From Ampullaceana balthica (lineage: Eukaryota; Mollusca; Gastropoda; Lymnaeidae), in NCBI GenBank assembly GCA_944989445.1, contig CALYLW010000329.1, positions 276,510 through 340,509 of the forward strand: DNA of 64,000 nt, given 5' to 3'. Positions 35,201 to 49,100 of this stretch are shown here, in pieces. The notes under the pieces were generated by a model. It had not been told where the DNA came from and searched no databases. It worked only from the letters and a program-made list of their open reading frames with translations. Made by a program: the position numbers and the translations under genes. Position 1 is the first letter of the stretch. Every line of letters starts with the position of its first letter.

Positions 35201-35899
35201 AAAAACATGGCCTTACATACATTATCGGATTTTGTTCACACACACACACACCTTATCAAGTTATCAAGTAGATGTCTAAAAAAACAACTAACTTATGGAG
35301 TTATATCTCATCCCAAATATTTGCTATTTCCGTAAAGAATAATCTACTTATCGTGCATTCACCATATTAATGGTGTATAGCATTCAAACCCCCCCTCCCC
35401 TTTTTAAGCGAGAGATTTAGACGCCAATATGGTATCCGTTTGTGGTTGATTCCACAAGGACTCTTCAAATCAGATTTTAAAATAAAAAATACCGAGCCCA
35501 CGCAACAGGTTCGACCTCAAGCTCGGCTATTGATAGCATTACCCGAGTCACGTTCTCGTGCTGAGCTCACCAGTGATGTCCAATCTTTGCAGTCACCCCG
35601 AGAGACCCTTCTGGTACCGAATTATTGCGGGCCGACTACTCCCGTGCAGGGCAAAAGTGGGGTGGGGGAAAGGGGGGAGAATTCACTCAGTGGTTCTTTG
35701 GACTTGTCTTTAGTTTGTCTGCAGTGAAGAAGGGGATAAAACTCTGCTTGATTGCATTGAGGTTCCCCACCCCCCCCCTACCCTTTTATTCTTTATTATT
35801 TTGTGTCCAGTCAGTTATAGTGGATGGGATTGAAGAGAACGCGAGGGGGGGGGTGGAGAATAAAGGATAACCAAAAGGAAGAAGATTGAATGTTATGGA
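31671..35899. other. Intronic spacer
   Basis: Includes an (AT)n run at about 32196-32219, G/C-run patches near 32570-32730 and 33050-33080, an AT-rich patch at 33340-33620, and a GC-richer patch at 34590-34920 with an open frame I do not consider coding. No gene or named element recognised. Confidence 0.35.
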
Positions 35900-36170
35900 T
35901 AGACAAGGCCTAGGTGGGGGTGATGGGGGTATCCGGGGTGATGGGGTATGTATTCGGGGTGATGGGGGTATCTGGGGTGATGGGTGTATGTATCCGGGGT
36001 GATGGGGGTATCTGGGGTGATGGGGGTATGTATCCGGGGTGATGGGGGTATCTGGGGTGATGGGGGTATGTATCCGGGGTGATGGGGGTATCTGGGGTGA
36101 TGGGGGTATGTATCCAGGGTGATGGGGGTATCTGGGGGTGATGGGGGTATCTGGGGTGATGGGGTATATA
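35900..36170. repeat. G-rich minisatellite, ~40-bp composite unit
   Basis: Alternating GTGATGGGGGTATCTGGG (18 bp) and a related 22-bp unit with GGGGGTATGTATCCGGG, about seven composite copies. The plus strand is G-rich with closely spaced runs of four or five G. Confidence 0.9.
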
Positions 36171-36657
36171 TCCGTGGGTCCATCAATGAATTCGGGAAGG
36201 GAATAAGAAATTATTGGAGTATGTTAAAAAGTAGAACATTTTTAAAGATGTGTGGAGAGGCCTGTGTATAGAATTTCGGGATATAAGAGAAATTATGTAT
36301 AAGTAATGGGATTGTGACGTTTTGCTTAATGGGGGCAAGGAGGAAATGTGATAAAAAAAGGAAAAAGACTTTGTGACACAAGGAAATGATATCAATAAGA
36401 GGATATTGAAAACGTGTACATAATTTTTTTTAAGGAAATTGAATTTATAAATGTTGATTAAAGGATTGATGTAGATTAAGTGGATATTTTACTGATCAGA
36501 TACACATACAGAACCACACGCAACCCACTACACACGCGCACATACAACCTCATACACACATGCAACACAAATAGACACATACAACACAAATAGACACATA
36601 AAACCCCATATACACATTATAGCACCAAATACAAACGTTTAATACCAAAAAACATTT

Positions 36658-37155
36658 TCAATCCCATACACACATACAATCACATACACACATACAATCA
36701 CATACACACATACAATCCCATACACACATACAATCACATACACACATAGAATCCCATACACACATACAATCCCATACACACATACAATCCAATACACACA
36801 TACAATCCCATACACACATACAATCACATACACACATACAATCCCATACACACATACAATCCCATACACACATACAATCCAATACACACATACAATCACA
36901 TACACACATACAATCCCATACACACATACAATCCCATACACACATACAATCACATACACACATACAATCCCATACACACATACAATCCCATACACACATA
37001 CAATCCCATACACACATACAATCCCATACACACATACAATCCCATACACACATACAATCCCATACACACATACAATCCCATACACACATACAATCACATA
37101 CACACATACAATCACATACACACATACAATCCCATACACACATACAATCACATAA
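36658..37155. repeat. 18-bp minisatellite, about 27 copies
   Basis: The unit is CATACACACATACAATCC with an A/C alternation at the last position. The 18-bp period keeps two minus-strand frames open for more than 160 codons with no biological composition (CVYGIV and MCVWDC repeats). It is satellite DNA. Confidence 0.97.
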
Positions 37156-38831
37156 AAAATTTCACTTTAAAATACAAAAATTTCCCGTGAATTCTCTTTT
37201 TTTATGTCGCCCAGATGTCATATGACATTTAAGAAAACATGAAACCATAGACACTAACTTAGGACTACAATTAACGTAAAGCCCCATACAAAAACATGGC
37301 GAGGCAAGCACTCCGTAATGCCCCCCCCCCACCACACACACACACATAAAAACACGGGGATATAAGAAACATGCTAGAAGATCCACATAATACTTTGGGA
37401 AATTGACAAACATATCGCTTCACATACGACCCCATGTGAAAACCAACAAGCAAACAAAGTTGCTATCGTACAAACATATAACCCACACCCGCAACACCAC
37501 CCCCCCCCACCCCAGCAATGAAGCTAAAAGCTAATCGCCACGAGGTGCGCACCCCAAATATTACTCCTGGCGTCTTTAATCCCCTTGACATCCAATAATC
37601 GTTAAAGAGCGAGGCTTTACGAGGGTAAGACCTGGGCGCCGAATCACTCGTCTTTTATAGATGTGGGGGGTGGGGGTGGGGGCGGTTTAGAGAAGACGCC
37701 CGGCCCGGCACTCGCCTCCACTTTTTATGATTGCTGTGTCATAAATATTACGGGTTCTCATGTGGTGAAAAATAACTCAATCTCGACTCAATGTAGATTT
37801 TGGTCTCTCAACTTGTGAACTCGTCGCAGTGTCGGCAAAATGTAGATAAGGGGGCTCTCACTTTGTTAAATACCTTAATCTCGACATGGTGTACATGACG
37901 TTGTGAAGATATTTAATTTAAGACACGAGTCAGGTCACATTTTGGGGATCTCAATCAAAACATTTATTTTATTTAAAAAAAATTATTTTAAAAGGAATAA
38001 AAGAACTATCATTAATTTCCGCAGCCCTAGTAAATATACTTTGTTCCTTCTGATATTCGTTTCCAAACATTACAAGACAAGATTAATCCGTAGACTTTTC
38101 CTTATCCGTCCACTATTGGACATCTTATCTCATAACGCAGGAAATGTTGCATGAATCACTTTTCCAAAAAGACTTTGAAAATTCAACAGGTTTCTCGAGA
38201 GTTGCTATGTACTCCCGTCCCTGGCCGGAGAACCCACGAGATCTCGGGGAAAAGTCACCCTGAATAATTATAGAGCGCTCAATGGGACCCCGACCCGGAG
38301 GTTTTCTGAATAAGAACGCGAAGCGCTTTGCGTTTTGACGAGTTGGAAATATAGCGGTGTCTTCGGCAAATGTGAACTATTGGCGAGTCTATGATTGTGC
38401 TGATGTTTGGTGAGTCATCTGGGACGAGGGACGAGTGAGGGGGGTTTGATTTGGAGCATTGGTGAGGAAGACCTGGGGGGGGGGTGAAAGTTGAGGTATA
38501 TGAATACTGTCAGAGGGGAGGCTGTCAAAAGATGATGATGAGATTGTATGAGGAGACGGAGTGGAAAAGAGATGGATGATTTTGTTTGATGAGGGGTTGG
38601 GGGCTCTTCGCATCAATAGAATTAATTGGGTTTCTTCTATTTCCTTTCTTCTTCTTTTTTTTTAGAGTGGGAGGAAAGGAAAAGAAGAAATGCTTAGTTA
38701 TATATTTATAACGAGTGTTGGTTTTTATAAACGTATTGAGGGAATATTTAGAAAACAAACACACAAGTCGCAAGTCTTCAAGGATTTGCAGTAGAGAAAA
38801 ATGTTGATGAAGGAGAACGTCACGTCTTGAC
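37156..38831. other. Intronic spacer
   Basis: AT-rich with C runs near 37321 and 37500. No gene or element recognised. Confidence 0.4.
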
Positions 38832-38995
38832 CAATGCTCCTTTCAAGCTGCGCGGCCGCTCAGCAGATTAGAATTACCGAGTAGCAAATTTTACGAAGGA
38901 CAGTATAATATCAGTGTTGGCGGGGTGTAAAAATTTGCTCACGACTTTTTTCTATCATTATGAACACTGACCAACGAACCTTATAGGGAACATTG
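38832..38995. mobile_element. hAT-type miniature element, sister of 363-525
   Basis: The left end CAATGCTCCTTTCAAGCTGC and the inward-read right end CAATGTTCCCTATAAGG form imperfect inverted repeats. It shares TTCAAGCTGCGCG at the left and CCAACGA..CTTA.AGGGAACATTG at the right with the copy at 363-525, and has nearly the same length (164 versus 163 bp). Flanking octamers GTCTTGAC and GTCCTGCC agree at six of eight. Confidence 0.75.
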
Positions 38996-39784
38996 GTCCT
39001 GCCTGTATTGAATGGCTGCTTTAATAACAAGTTGCTCTGGACTGGCCAACACAAGAGACGACAACTTATCTTGACCAGTAAACCCAGGACGGTCAACTGG
39101 TTTGAGACCAGCGATCACAGGGTGGTCATCATTTTTTTTATATATAAACCAGCGAATACAGGTGGGATCCACGTTTTTAGACCAGTTAACAAAGTCAAGT
39201 TTTTTAGCCATGTTTTTTAGCAAGGGATCACATACCGGTCAACCTGCTATCTTACTTTGTTCTGTTGTGTTACTTAACGGGAAAGTGTGTTGCTTAACGG
39301 GAAAGTGTACCCTCTCACACCCAGATAGTTTATCGCCCTCGAATTATCCCTCGCGCCCCGGCGATAAGCCGATAAGCGCCCCGGGCCCGCATCAAGCACC
39401 AATCTTTTATCATGTAACTCTAATCTACTTGTATCGCTAGACCCTCGCGAAGGCCTCCAGTTATTTTTAGTGCCGCCGGTGACAAAATGCCAGGCATCGC
39501 GTGTGTGGGCAGTATTTGTAATCGCGCGCGGGGGGGGGATTCTTTATGCTCGTCTCGGGCGTTCATTAACTCTTTGTGACTTCGGATTCGTAATCGAACT
39601 CGTTAAATTTCACACCTGGGTTAATCCGTGTTTTCAATTTAATGTCGTGCCCTGTTTCTTTGTGCGGAGCAATCGAATCTGCTTTTTTTTTAAAGAAAGA
39701 AAAAATAATCGATATGTGTTAATTTTCTTTGAGTCACGCGTGAGATTCCAGCCTCGTCTACATAGAGACCGCGTGCATGGGCAT
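38996..39784. other. Intronic spacer
   Basis: A short direct duplication of CTTAACGGGAAAGTGT lies at about 39273-39308. A G run lies near 39530. No gene recognised. Confidence 0.4.
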
Positions 39785-40012
39785 GGGCGTCTCCAGATAA
39801 ATCGCATGCATGGGCGCCCTCGTGGAGGACTATTGATTGAGCCATCCTTAACGATTTTTTACTGACATAATATGACCAGATGTTTACATGTCTTACTTGG
39901 GCGTCTCCGGATAAATCGCATGCATGGGCGCCCTCGTGGAGGACTATTGATTGAGCCATCCTTAACGATTTTTTACTGACATAATATGACCAGATGTTTA
40001 CATGTCTTACTA
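39785..40012. repeat. 114-bp tandem duplication
   Basis: The block starting GGGCGTCTCC is repeated with exactly 114 bp offset (39785 and 39899), nearly without mismatch, so it is recent. As 114 is a multiple of three, a minus-strand frame shows a 38-residue duplicated peptide. I see no reason to regard it as coding. Confidence 0.93.
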
Positions 40013-40109
40013 TTTTACTATATTTTTTTTTAAATTCAAAGTTATTGTATGGCGTTTGAAAGTACACCAATGATCGTTCAAAGAAATTTGTCTAAAACTT
40101 CACTCCTGC

Positions 40110-41075
40110 CTCTTGCCTAAGTCCATCCTCGTGACTCTTGCCTAAGACGACCCTCTTGCCTAAGACGACCCTCTTGCCTAAGACGACCCTCTTGCCTAAG
40201 ACGACCCTCTTGCCTAAGACGACCCTCTTTCCCTAAGACGACCCTCTTTCCTAAGACGACCCTCTTGCCTAAGACGACCCTCCTGCCTCTTGCCTAAGAC
40301 GACCCTCTTGCCTAAGATGACCGTCTTGCCTAAGACGACCCTCTTGCCTAAGACGACCCTCTTGCCTAAGACGACCCTCTTGCCTAAGACGACCCTCTTG
40401 CCTAAGACGACCCTCTTTCCTAAGACGACCCTCTTGCCTAAGACGACCCTCTTGCCTAAGACGACCCTCTTGCCTAAGACGACCCTCCTGCCTCTTGCCT
40501 AAGACGACCCTCTTGCCTAAGATGACCCTCTTGCCTAAGACGACCCTCTTGCCTAAGACGACCCTCTTGCCTAAGACGACCCTCTTGCCTAAGACGACCC
40601 TCTTGCCTAAAACGACCCTTCTGCCTCTTGTTTCAAGACGACCCTCTTGCCTAAGATGACCCTCTTGCCTAAGACGACCCTCTTGCCTAAGACGACCCTC
40701 TTGCCTAAGACGACCCTCTTGCCTAAGACGACCCTCTTGCCTAAGACGACCCTCTTGCCTAAGACGACCCTCTTGCCTAAGACGACCCTTCTGCCTCTTG
40801 TTTCAAACGACCCTCCTGCCTCTTGTCTAAGACGACCCTCCTGCCTCTTGTCTAAGACACCCTCCTGCCTCTTGTCTAAGACGACCCTCCTGCCTCTTGC
40901 CTAAGACGACCCTCCTGCCTCTTGTTTCAAACGACCCTCCTGCCTCTTGTCTAAGACGACCCTCCTGCCTCTTGTCTAAGACGACCCTCCTGCCTCTTGT
41001 TTCAAACGACCCTCCTGCCTCTTGTCTAAGACGACCCTCCTGCCTCTTATCTAAGACGACCCTCCTGCCTCTTGT
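40110..41075. repeat. 18-bp minisatellite passing into a 25-bp variant array
   Basis: The left part consists of TTGCCTAAGACGACCCTC units (18 bp), broken at intervals by CCTGCCTC insertions. From about 40790 the unit expands to 25 bp, containing GACCCTCCTGCCTCTTG. The interruption pattern suggests higher-order duplication of blocks. Total length is close to 1 kb. Confidence 0.95.
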
Positions 41076-43200
41076 CTATACTATAATCCGGCCCACGCCC
41101 ATGGCAAGACTGGCCTAGAAATCGGTCAAGCGTTACCTTCTTTGTTCGTCCTACCTCCTGCTAGTGAGGAACCCCATGTGCTCAGAGCTACTAGCATCTA
41201 ACAAACAAAACATGAGAAGAAGAAAAAAAAACCACTTCCCAAACAAAAGATGATCATCTAATCTTACTCAGGGTCATCAAGTACAATTTTCTGTTTTTTG
41301 TCCATTTGTTTTTTTTTGTTTTGTTACTAATTTTAGGAAAAACCAAAATCCGAAAATAGAATGAACTAGTGACATGACTGGATGAGTCTGCTCGATGTAC
41401 TGTCTCTATGCAGTGACATGAGCTTGTGCTAATGTACTGAGTGTTTGCTGATGGTTTCGAATCCCTTCTGTTAATTGTCATCGTATCACTTCTTACAGGG
41501 ATCGAGTCTAGTAGCGTGTCACTAAGAAAGAATATATCAATTTTTTAAAAGTGCAAGACAACCGCCAAATCAAATATTTTGATTTATTTTTCACTTCCGG
41601 AAAATCGAGCCCGTCTTTCAACGCTTTTGGGGAAATTAAAATCTCCGTGTGTGTATTAAAATACAAAATACACAAAACAAATTGTGTAATGAAAACAATA
41701 AATTTGAGCTTTATTATTAAACCAATACAACAGCCCCATTCTATGTGTATATCACAGGTGGACACTGTTTTGTTTTTTTGTCAATGAAAAAACCCGTTAT
41801 TTTTAAAAATGCGTTGCTTATTAATTGTTATTTTCAAATAACACATTGAAGTTTCTAAATCTTTGTTATCGTGTCGTATTTCTGGCCAATCTTTTCTCAC
41901 ACTTTAAATTTGGGTGTGGAGATGAAGTCATTTTCACACCCTTTAAAAAAAAATGAATTCCACCTACTGTCAAAGGGACGACAGAGAAGACAAACACAAC
42001 TTTTCACGCGTGGCTGGCGGGATGAACGCCACGCCGAAACCAGCCAGCGCGCGCTAATTAAAGATATCAATAATGCAGCGTTACATAATTTATGTCCGCC
42101 GCGCTGCAACTTGCGCCAGGGAGACCGATCGACCGTGAAGTTCTGGCCGGAATGGAAGGGAAAAGGGGGGGGGGCGTTTGGCTTACATCGCAATCTGCGG
42201 GAGATTTCTCATTAAAAAATCTGGCCATATGTTTCCTTATGGGGGACAGCTGCAGATCTGGTGTCTGATGGTGAGATTTCTACATGGCACGATGGCACCA
42301 CTGTATGGGTGGGGTGAGGCTAGGTTTCAAGGGGGAAAAAAGCTGGAGGGGGGGGGGTCTTTGTCAAGTCTGTATTTCCCACCAATGCCAAAGAAAATAT
42401 AAAATTTGAGAATCATTAAAAAAAAATATTTAAAAATAAAATAAAATTAAAAAACAAGTTTTGGATCCCAGGCTTTTAATTTCGCTTACGACTCCGGCGC
42501 GTGACGTATCTCCAATGAAGTAAAAATATCAAAGATAACAAGACATCAATGTTTATATTTTCATTTTGTGGCAAGAAGATCAAAATAACGACTACAACGC
42601 ATTAACCTCAAATTCAAAGTTCATTTAAATTTAAGTAAAGAATTTATTTGTTTCCTTCATGACACTAAGGGCGCGTCCTAAAATGTGTCTTATTTTCACG
42701 CCCCTCCCCCCTCCCTCACACTATGACTGTCTATGTTTAGTAGAAGCCCATAAAAGCACCATAAATTCTCTTTTTTTATTTTATTTACTTCTTTCATTTC
42801 TCCTCCTCGTGAGCTCAGAGCTGTGTTTATTTAAGATGTCAGTTTAAAGACCGGGTATGAGGGCTGGCCATGTGACTGCCGGTATCTGCGCGTGTGATGT
42901 CTTTCCCAGGCGCCGTAGGAGAGGTGTGTGCTCGTATTATCACCGCCATTCGGACCATCTGTGGGTCACCCCCGCATCTGCTGCCATCGCCGTTGCCCCG
43001 CGGTCTTGTGTACCACCTGGATGTTTTGGCGGCTTTGAAGACTTGACCAAGGTGAAGACAAACTGGCGTGTTATGGCAGGCCTGATTTCTAGACGCTTCC
43101 GTTGTATGAAAATAAAACGACCCCAAAAAAAAAGTATATCAATGTGAGCTGAGTTTATGTAATCGGATGTGTCATGTGAACAAAGTGCTCACTCATGCCT
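41076..43200. other. Intronic spacer; 42000-42140 is a GC-balanced patch
   Basis: At 42000-42140 a GC-balanced patch contains GCTAATTAAAGATATCAATA. It may be conserved but cannot be tested here. The 42860-43100 patch is also less AT-rich. No gene recognised. Confidence 0.35.
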
Positions 43201-43204
43201 CCTA

Positions 43205-43400
43205 ACGCTCTGCCTTGGCCAAAAGGCCCCTTCATGACCAAAATGCCCCTTCATGACCAAAATGCAATGCCATGACCAAAATGCCATATCTTGACCAAAA
43301 ATCCATGTCATGCCTGAAAATGCCCTGTTGTGACCTGAATGCTCTTTTTTAGTTTAAAATGCCCTTTCATTATAAAAATGCCCTGCCATTATCGAAATTC
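43205..43400. repeat. Degenerate ~19-bp tandem repeat
   Basis: Units of the form CATGACCAAAATGCC, increasingly diverged from left to right. Confidence 0.75.
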
Positions 43401-43463
43401 CCTTAAATATCTTCCATAAAAGTGGATCATCGACAGATAAAGTCAGCTCCAATGTGGTATGGA

Positions 43464-43556
43464 ACATTAGTCGTGCCTACACATTGGTAGTCAACATTAG
43501 TCGTGCCTACACATTTGGTAGTCAACATTAGTCGGGCCTACACAGTGAATGTCATC
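43464..43556. repeat. 31-bp repeat, three copies
   Basis: Units begin ACATTAGTCG(T/G)GCCTACACA and recur at about 31 bp. Confidence 0.85.
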
Positions 43557-43598
43557 ATTACAGGCGACGTCCAACTGTTGCATAAATTTTCGGACCGC

Positions 43599-44639
<1,041 letters not shown>

Positions 44640-44658
44640 ATTGAACTTGAACTATCCC

Positions 44659-45063
44659 TTAACCCGTTGTTGCGTCGTTGGGGCACCATCGTGAGCTGCT
44701 CACTAACACACGCCATTTGTCCCGGTCCTGTGCTGCCCTTTGAGAGTCGCTGAATGACAGGCCGGTCCACTCTTTGATATCGTCCTCCCATCTCTTCTTT
44801 TGTCTGCCTCTTTTCCTCCCTCCCTGGACTGTGCCTTGCAATATAGTTTTTGCGAGACCTCCAGTTCTTGTCACGTGTCCGTACCATCGTAATTTCCTCT
44901 TCTTAATGGATGTGAGTAGGTCCTCGTAGGGGCCAACGACAGAACTTATTGTGTTGTGGACCGCTTCGTTTGTGATGTGCGCTGTGTAGGAGATGTTCAA
45001 TATCTTTCTGAAACATCTCATCTCTAGCGCATTGATTCTTCTTTGGAGGTCTGCAGTGAGCGT
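44659..45063 (-). mobile_element. Non-LTR retrotransposon (LINE) fragment, C-terminal end of reverse-transcriptase ORF
   Basis: The minus-strand frame reads LTADLQRRINALEMRCFRKIL, then ITNEAVHNTI, then KKRKLRWYGHVTRTGGLAKT, then GGRKRGRQKKRWEDDIKEWTG and SDSQRAAQDRDKWR. This is the well-known C-terminal segment of endonuclease/reverse-transcriptase LINEs. The frame is open to TGA or TAG near 44659, and the right limit is where similarity stops. The 5' part, with endonuclease and polymerase domains, is missing, as expected of 5'-truncated insertions. A 3' tail with GTATTGTTATTG-type sequence lies just beyond. Confidence 0.9.
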
Positions 45064-45453
45064 ATTGTTATATCTATAACTAAAACTGTGACTATTGGCG
45101 ACGGTAAAATTAAACTTTCTGCATTGTCTTTTAACTTTTAACCGTTAAAATCATCGCTGGGTCAAGATTGTGCAAATTAGAATCTAAAGACTTTTTTTTG
45201 TGTGTCTAACTTTATTGACATCAACATAAACAATCAAACTGTTATTAAATGAGACCCTCATTGTTTGTTCTCTGGCTAAAATGAACAATGACTTTCATTA
45301 TGGGACGTAGAGTGTATATTTTTCTTCCAACAGACTAAAGTCACTCCTTTAAATGACCGAATTCGACAATGACTGACCAACACACATGACTCTTTGTGGC
45401 TGTCTAGAATGGCAGTTTTTTTGTTATAAAGTAAAACGACGACTCACTATTCA
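45064..45453. other. Intronic spacer
   Basis: AT-rich, nothing recognised. Confidence 0.4.
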
Positions 45454-45461
45454 CTTTAAGG

Positions 45462-45593
45462 CAGGGGTTCCTAAGCTGAATGCAGAGGATGACATAGTTT
45501 ATTATGCATTTTCTGCAAGTTTCACGAGGGGGTGCATGAACTTTTTTGGGCATCTTAAGGAGTGCATGGACCCCAAAAGGTTAGGAACCAATG
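45462..45593. mobile_element. hAT miniature element with perfect 8-bp target duplication
   Basis: The termini CAGGGGTTCCTAAGCT and, inward from the right, CATTGGTTCCTAACCT are inverted repeats (13 of 16). CTTTAAGG flanks it exactly at 45454-45461 and 45594-45601. It is 132 bp and non-coding. Confidence 0.93.
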
Positions 45594-45782
45594 CTTTAAG
45601 GTCTCTGATGTTTTAGACCGCGCTCTCAAGTGGACAAATACATTGTCGGGACAGCCCGTAAACCATTTAGTCTTGCCTCGGTCTACGTACATCCAATATC
45701 GTCTGTCAGAGGATTGTAGACATCATTGTGTCTTGTAGAACCGTAAGATTTATACACTCTTTTATGTCTCGTCTCAGTTCGC

Positions 45783-46105
45783 CAGAGGATTTACAGACAT
45801 CATTGTGTCTTGTCTTAACTTACCAACATATTTACAGACATCATTGTGTCTTGTCTTAACTTACCAACATATTTACAGACATCATTGTGTCTTGTCTTAA
45901 CTTACCAACATATTTACAGACATCATTGTGTCTTGTCTTAACTTACCAACATATTTACAGACATCATTGTGTCTTGTCTTAACTTACCAACATATTTACA
46001 GACATCATTGTGTCTTGTCTTAACGTACCAACATATTTAAAGACATCATCGTGTACTGTCTCAGATTACAAGAAGATTTACAGACACCATTTGTGTCTTG
46101 TCTCA
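45783..46105. repeat. 41-bp minisatellite, about 7-8 copies
   Basis: The unit contains CATATTTACAGACATCATTG and TGTCTTGTCTTAACTTACC at a 41-bp period. Inner copies are nearly identical, and outer ones diverge (for example GCCAGAGGAT in place of ACCAACATAT). Related diverged sequence extends left to about 45690. Confidence 0.95.
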
Positions 46106-49100
46106 GCTTATGACCTCTTGATTTGTCACGACTCCGCTGACGCTATCAACTTCTCATCTTTAACAAAACACGACACACCAACGCAATCAGACCGGTGATC
46201 TCCCCAAGCGTGCACAGTTATTTCCCTTTGTGCTCGCTAATTCGCCGTTAAGATTTCCGTTGCAGCAAACAACCCATAGCTCTTGAGGGAGTCGACAAAA
46301 TGTAATGGAAGTCCTTCAGTCTGTCACGACGCGTTTATGCTGCACGATTTTTCAACTGTCTACTGACTACTTAAGTGAAGTGAAGTGAAGCAGCGTTGTA
46401 TGTTAGTCGCCAATCCCTCGCGGATTGTGCCAAACCCGAGTACCGGACCCTCAACAATACTTATGCAAATCATCCGTTTCTTTCACCGTGTAAGGGACCC
46501 CTCCTCGACACGAACCCCCATCATCTTCCACGCACCCACTAACCCGTTCTCCAAATTCCCTTTACCGAATCCCCATCCCCGTTTTCCCCTCTTTACGCCC
46601 CACACCGGCAACAAAAGCATTGTTTAAACTCATTAAAGCTCGAACCGCGCGCTTAAAACCGTAACCCTCGCCCGGTCCGCCTCGCTCAGTTCTGTTTTTA
46701 CAGAAGGTGCAACATTTCATCTTGACTCGCGCACTCTGACCTTCTGTGACATTCTCCGCCACCCCACGTCTCTCTCTCTGCCACCCATTTGTCTCAGCCA
46801 TTCCTTCACATTCTCGACAACGCTGGGATCGCCTCAAGTGTGACTTTACTGGACTGAACTTTCAAAAACGCCCGCAATGAAATGGCGCCCTTCTCTCAGC
46901 GATGATCCGGAAGCACCAATACATGTGCATGAAAAGTATGAAAAAACGAATGGTATTAAATTATGAATAAAACCATCTTATAAGACTAAGACTCGGGTTT
47001 TAAATGCTGAATAATGTTATCATTTGATATTACGCCTCATTCTACCCTCTTCCAAAGTGAAACGAACTTAAGAAATGGTTTATTGTTGAGACTTTAAATA
47101 AAGGGGACGGGGGAAAAAAATAACAGCAGAGGCTATTATTAAGAGAAAACGTGCGATTAGTAAGATTGCTACATTGCGTACTTACTTCCCTTCATTTTAC
47201 TACACAAACTTAAGCCTCGCCCTTTTGACAAAATAAAAAGCCCTCGTTGACCCTTCGAGTAGTTTAGTGCAACAGTCACCCTCCTTGTCGACGGCCGACG
47301 AACCTTCCACATTAGTTGTGGGAATAGTTTACATTTTACTTTGTCGTATGAATAGCCGCCGTTGTAGCCCTTGGTTCATCTGAACCCGGTGTGTACTAAC
47401 AAAATAGTTAACGGGGTGGGAGAGGGGGGGGGGACAACTTCCGTGACACTCATTTGGGTAGCACCTACCTCACTAAACGGCGCACTCACACCCGTAGGTG
47501 CGGAAACATACGTGTGGGATTCATAATAGAAATACTAGCTGTCGGCGGAGCTCATGTTATCATCGGAACCGATGTCGAATGTGTAGCATTGCAGTGCGTT
47601 AAAATTGTCTCAGCCGAAGACTTGTCAGCCATGAGCCATCACGGTTGTCTATAATAAAAGCCATGTTTCCACTTGTTATATCTGACGCCAGGAAATGTTC
47701 CCATGTGGAAACAAAATCTCCAGACACCTCCTTTGCTAGCAAGAAGAACTTAAATTTTTTTTTAAATCTATTGTTTATAGTTGCAATGAGATTTCTTGGG
47801 GAAAAAAATAAAAAATAAAAAACAGTAATAAATTTATCGGGTGACATGCTGCAGACAACACGGCTACCAGAGGTCCTCATGTTAAACATCTAAATAACTC
47901 CAGACGTTAAAACATTTATGATGTCAGACTACAAAAATGAGTTTAAAGCCATTAAATTGAGACCAGATGCTTTAGAATCACTTCACAGACACGATTTTTA
48001 GCTTTCACCGATGTTCTCTCTCCCCCCCCCATACGTTGTCTTGTTTTATGAGTGTTAACCCCATACCTCCCAACAATTGCACCCCTCTCTCCTCACCTCC
48101 GTTCACCCCAATGAAACCTTCACCCCCTCGCCATTCAACCATGGTGCAAGCGATTTAATGTTATAAAAGCATCCCTTAAAAGAAAAAGAGAGCTGGAAAC
48201 ATGTAATGGATATACCCTGGCGCCCTGTGTGTTCTGGTGTGAATCGTACGAGGGGAACTGGGTAGGTCGTAGAAATGCATTGCTCGCCTTCATGTGAAAG
48301 AATGAGTGTTACAGAGCGAAACTTTCAACAGAGATAACACAGAAAGAGATGTTTACCAAAAATCTGTTAGGGATTTATGTCAACGACCATCTTGTACCAC
48401 GTGGCCAATAAAACAAAACTATTATTTTGTATCTGGTGAACTCGTATTCGGAGTCTATCTGAAAACCCGACGGTACAACAAGAGTTATTTACATTGTCTG
48501 TTCGCGAGTGCTAATGGGAGACTCAATGAAAAAATCCTAGAATATTGACGTAGGCATCATCAAAATTCAAGTTTGATCGTGGTTAATTATTTTTTATAAC
48601 TGCTGACGCGAATGGTAAACATTTGTCAAATTTTACTTTAAAAAATAAAATAAAAATTAAAAGCAGTAACTTTTCGTGTCATTTCTCAGACCAAGAAGCG
48701 TTCCTTCACACACATCAATTGATATTTATAATTATTTTTTTAAATCTGAATTTTGTTTATTTCTATATATAGAGAGCAGTAAAATAATAATTAAATTTAA
48801 GGTTATTTTTATTTAATTTTTTTTTATATAAAGCTGTTAACAAATTTTCTTCAAGGTCAAGTCCGCAACCATCTATTTATAACATGCAAGTAAAAAAACA
48901 GAGCTGTTGAAAGTTTGTCCAAAACCAAGACCCCGGTGATTATAGTTGTAGATTACTGATTGCAACAGCTCAATAAATAAACCAATGGAATACATGGATT
49001 TTTTTTAAAAACAATATGCCTCCGTCATTAAATGTTTACAACTGTTACTATTTTAGGTATTGAGCTACTTCTTCGATTAAAAAAAATATCTTAACTAACC

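Noticed and set aside
36639..37151. Long Cys/Val/Tyr repeat frames on the minus strand
   Set aside because: A direct product of the 18-bp satellite, open in two frames at once, which excludes coding selection.
42857..43147. 96-codon frame in a less AT-rich patch
   Set aside because: No domain, signal peptide or splice signals, and composition alone is not enough.
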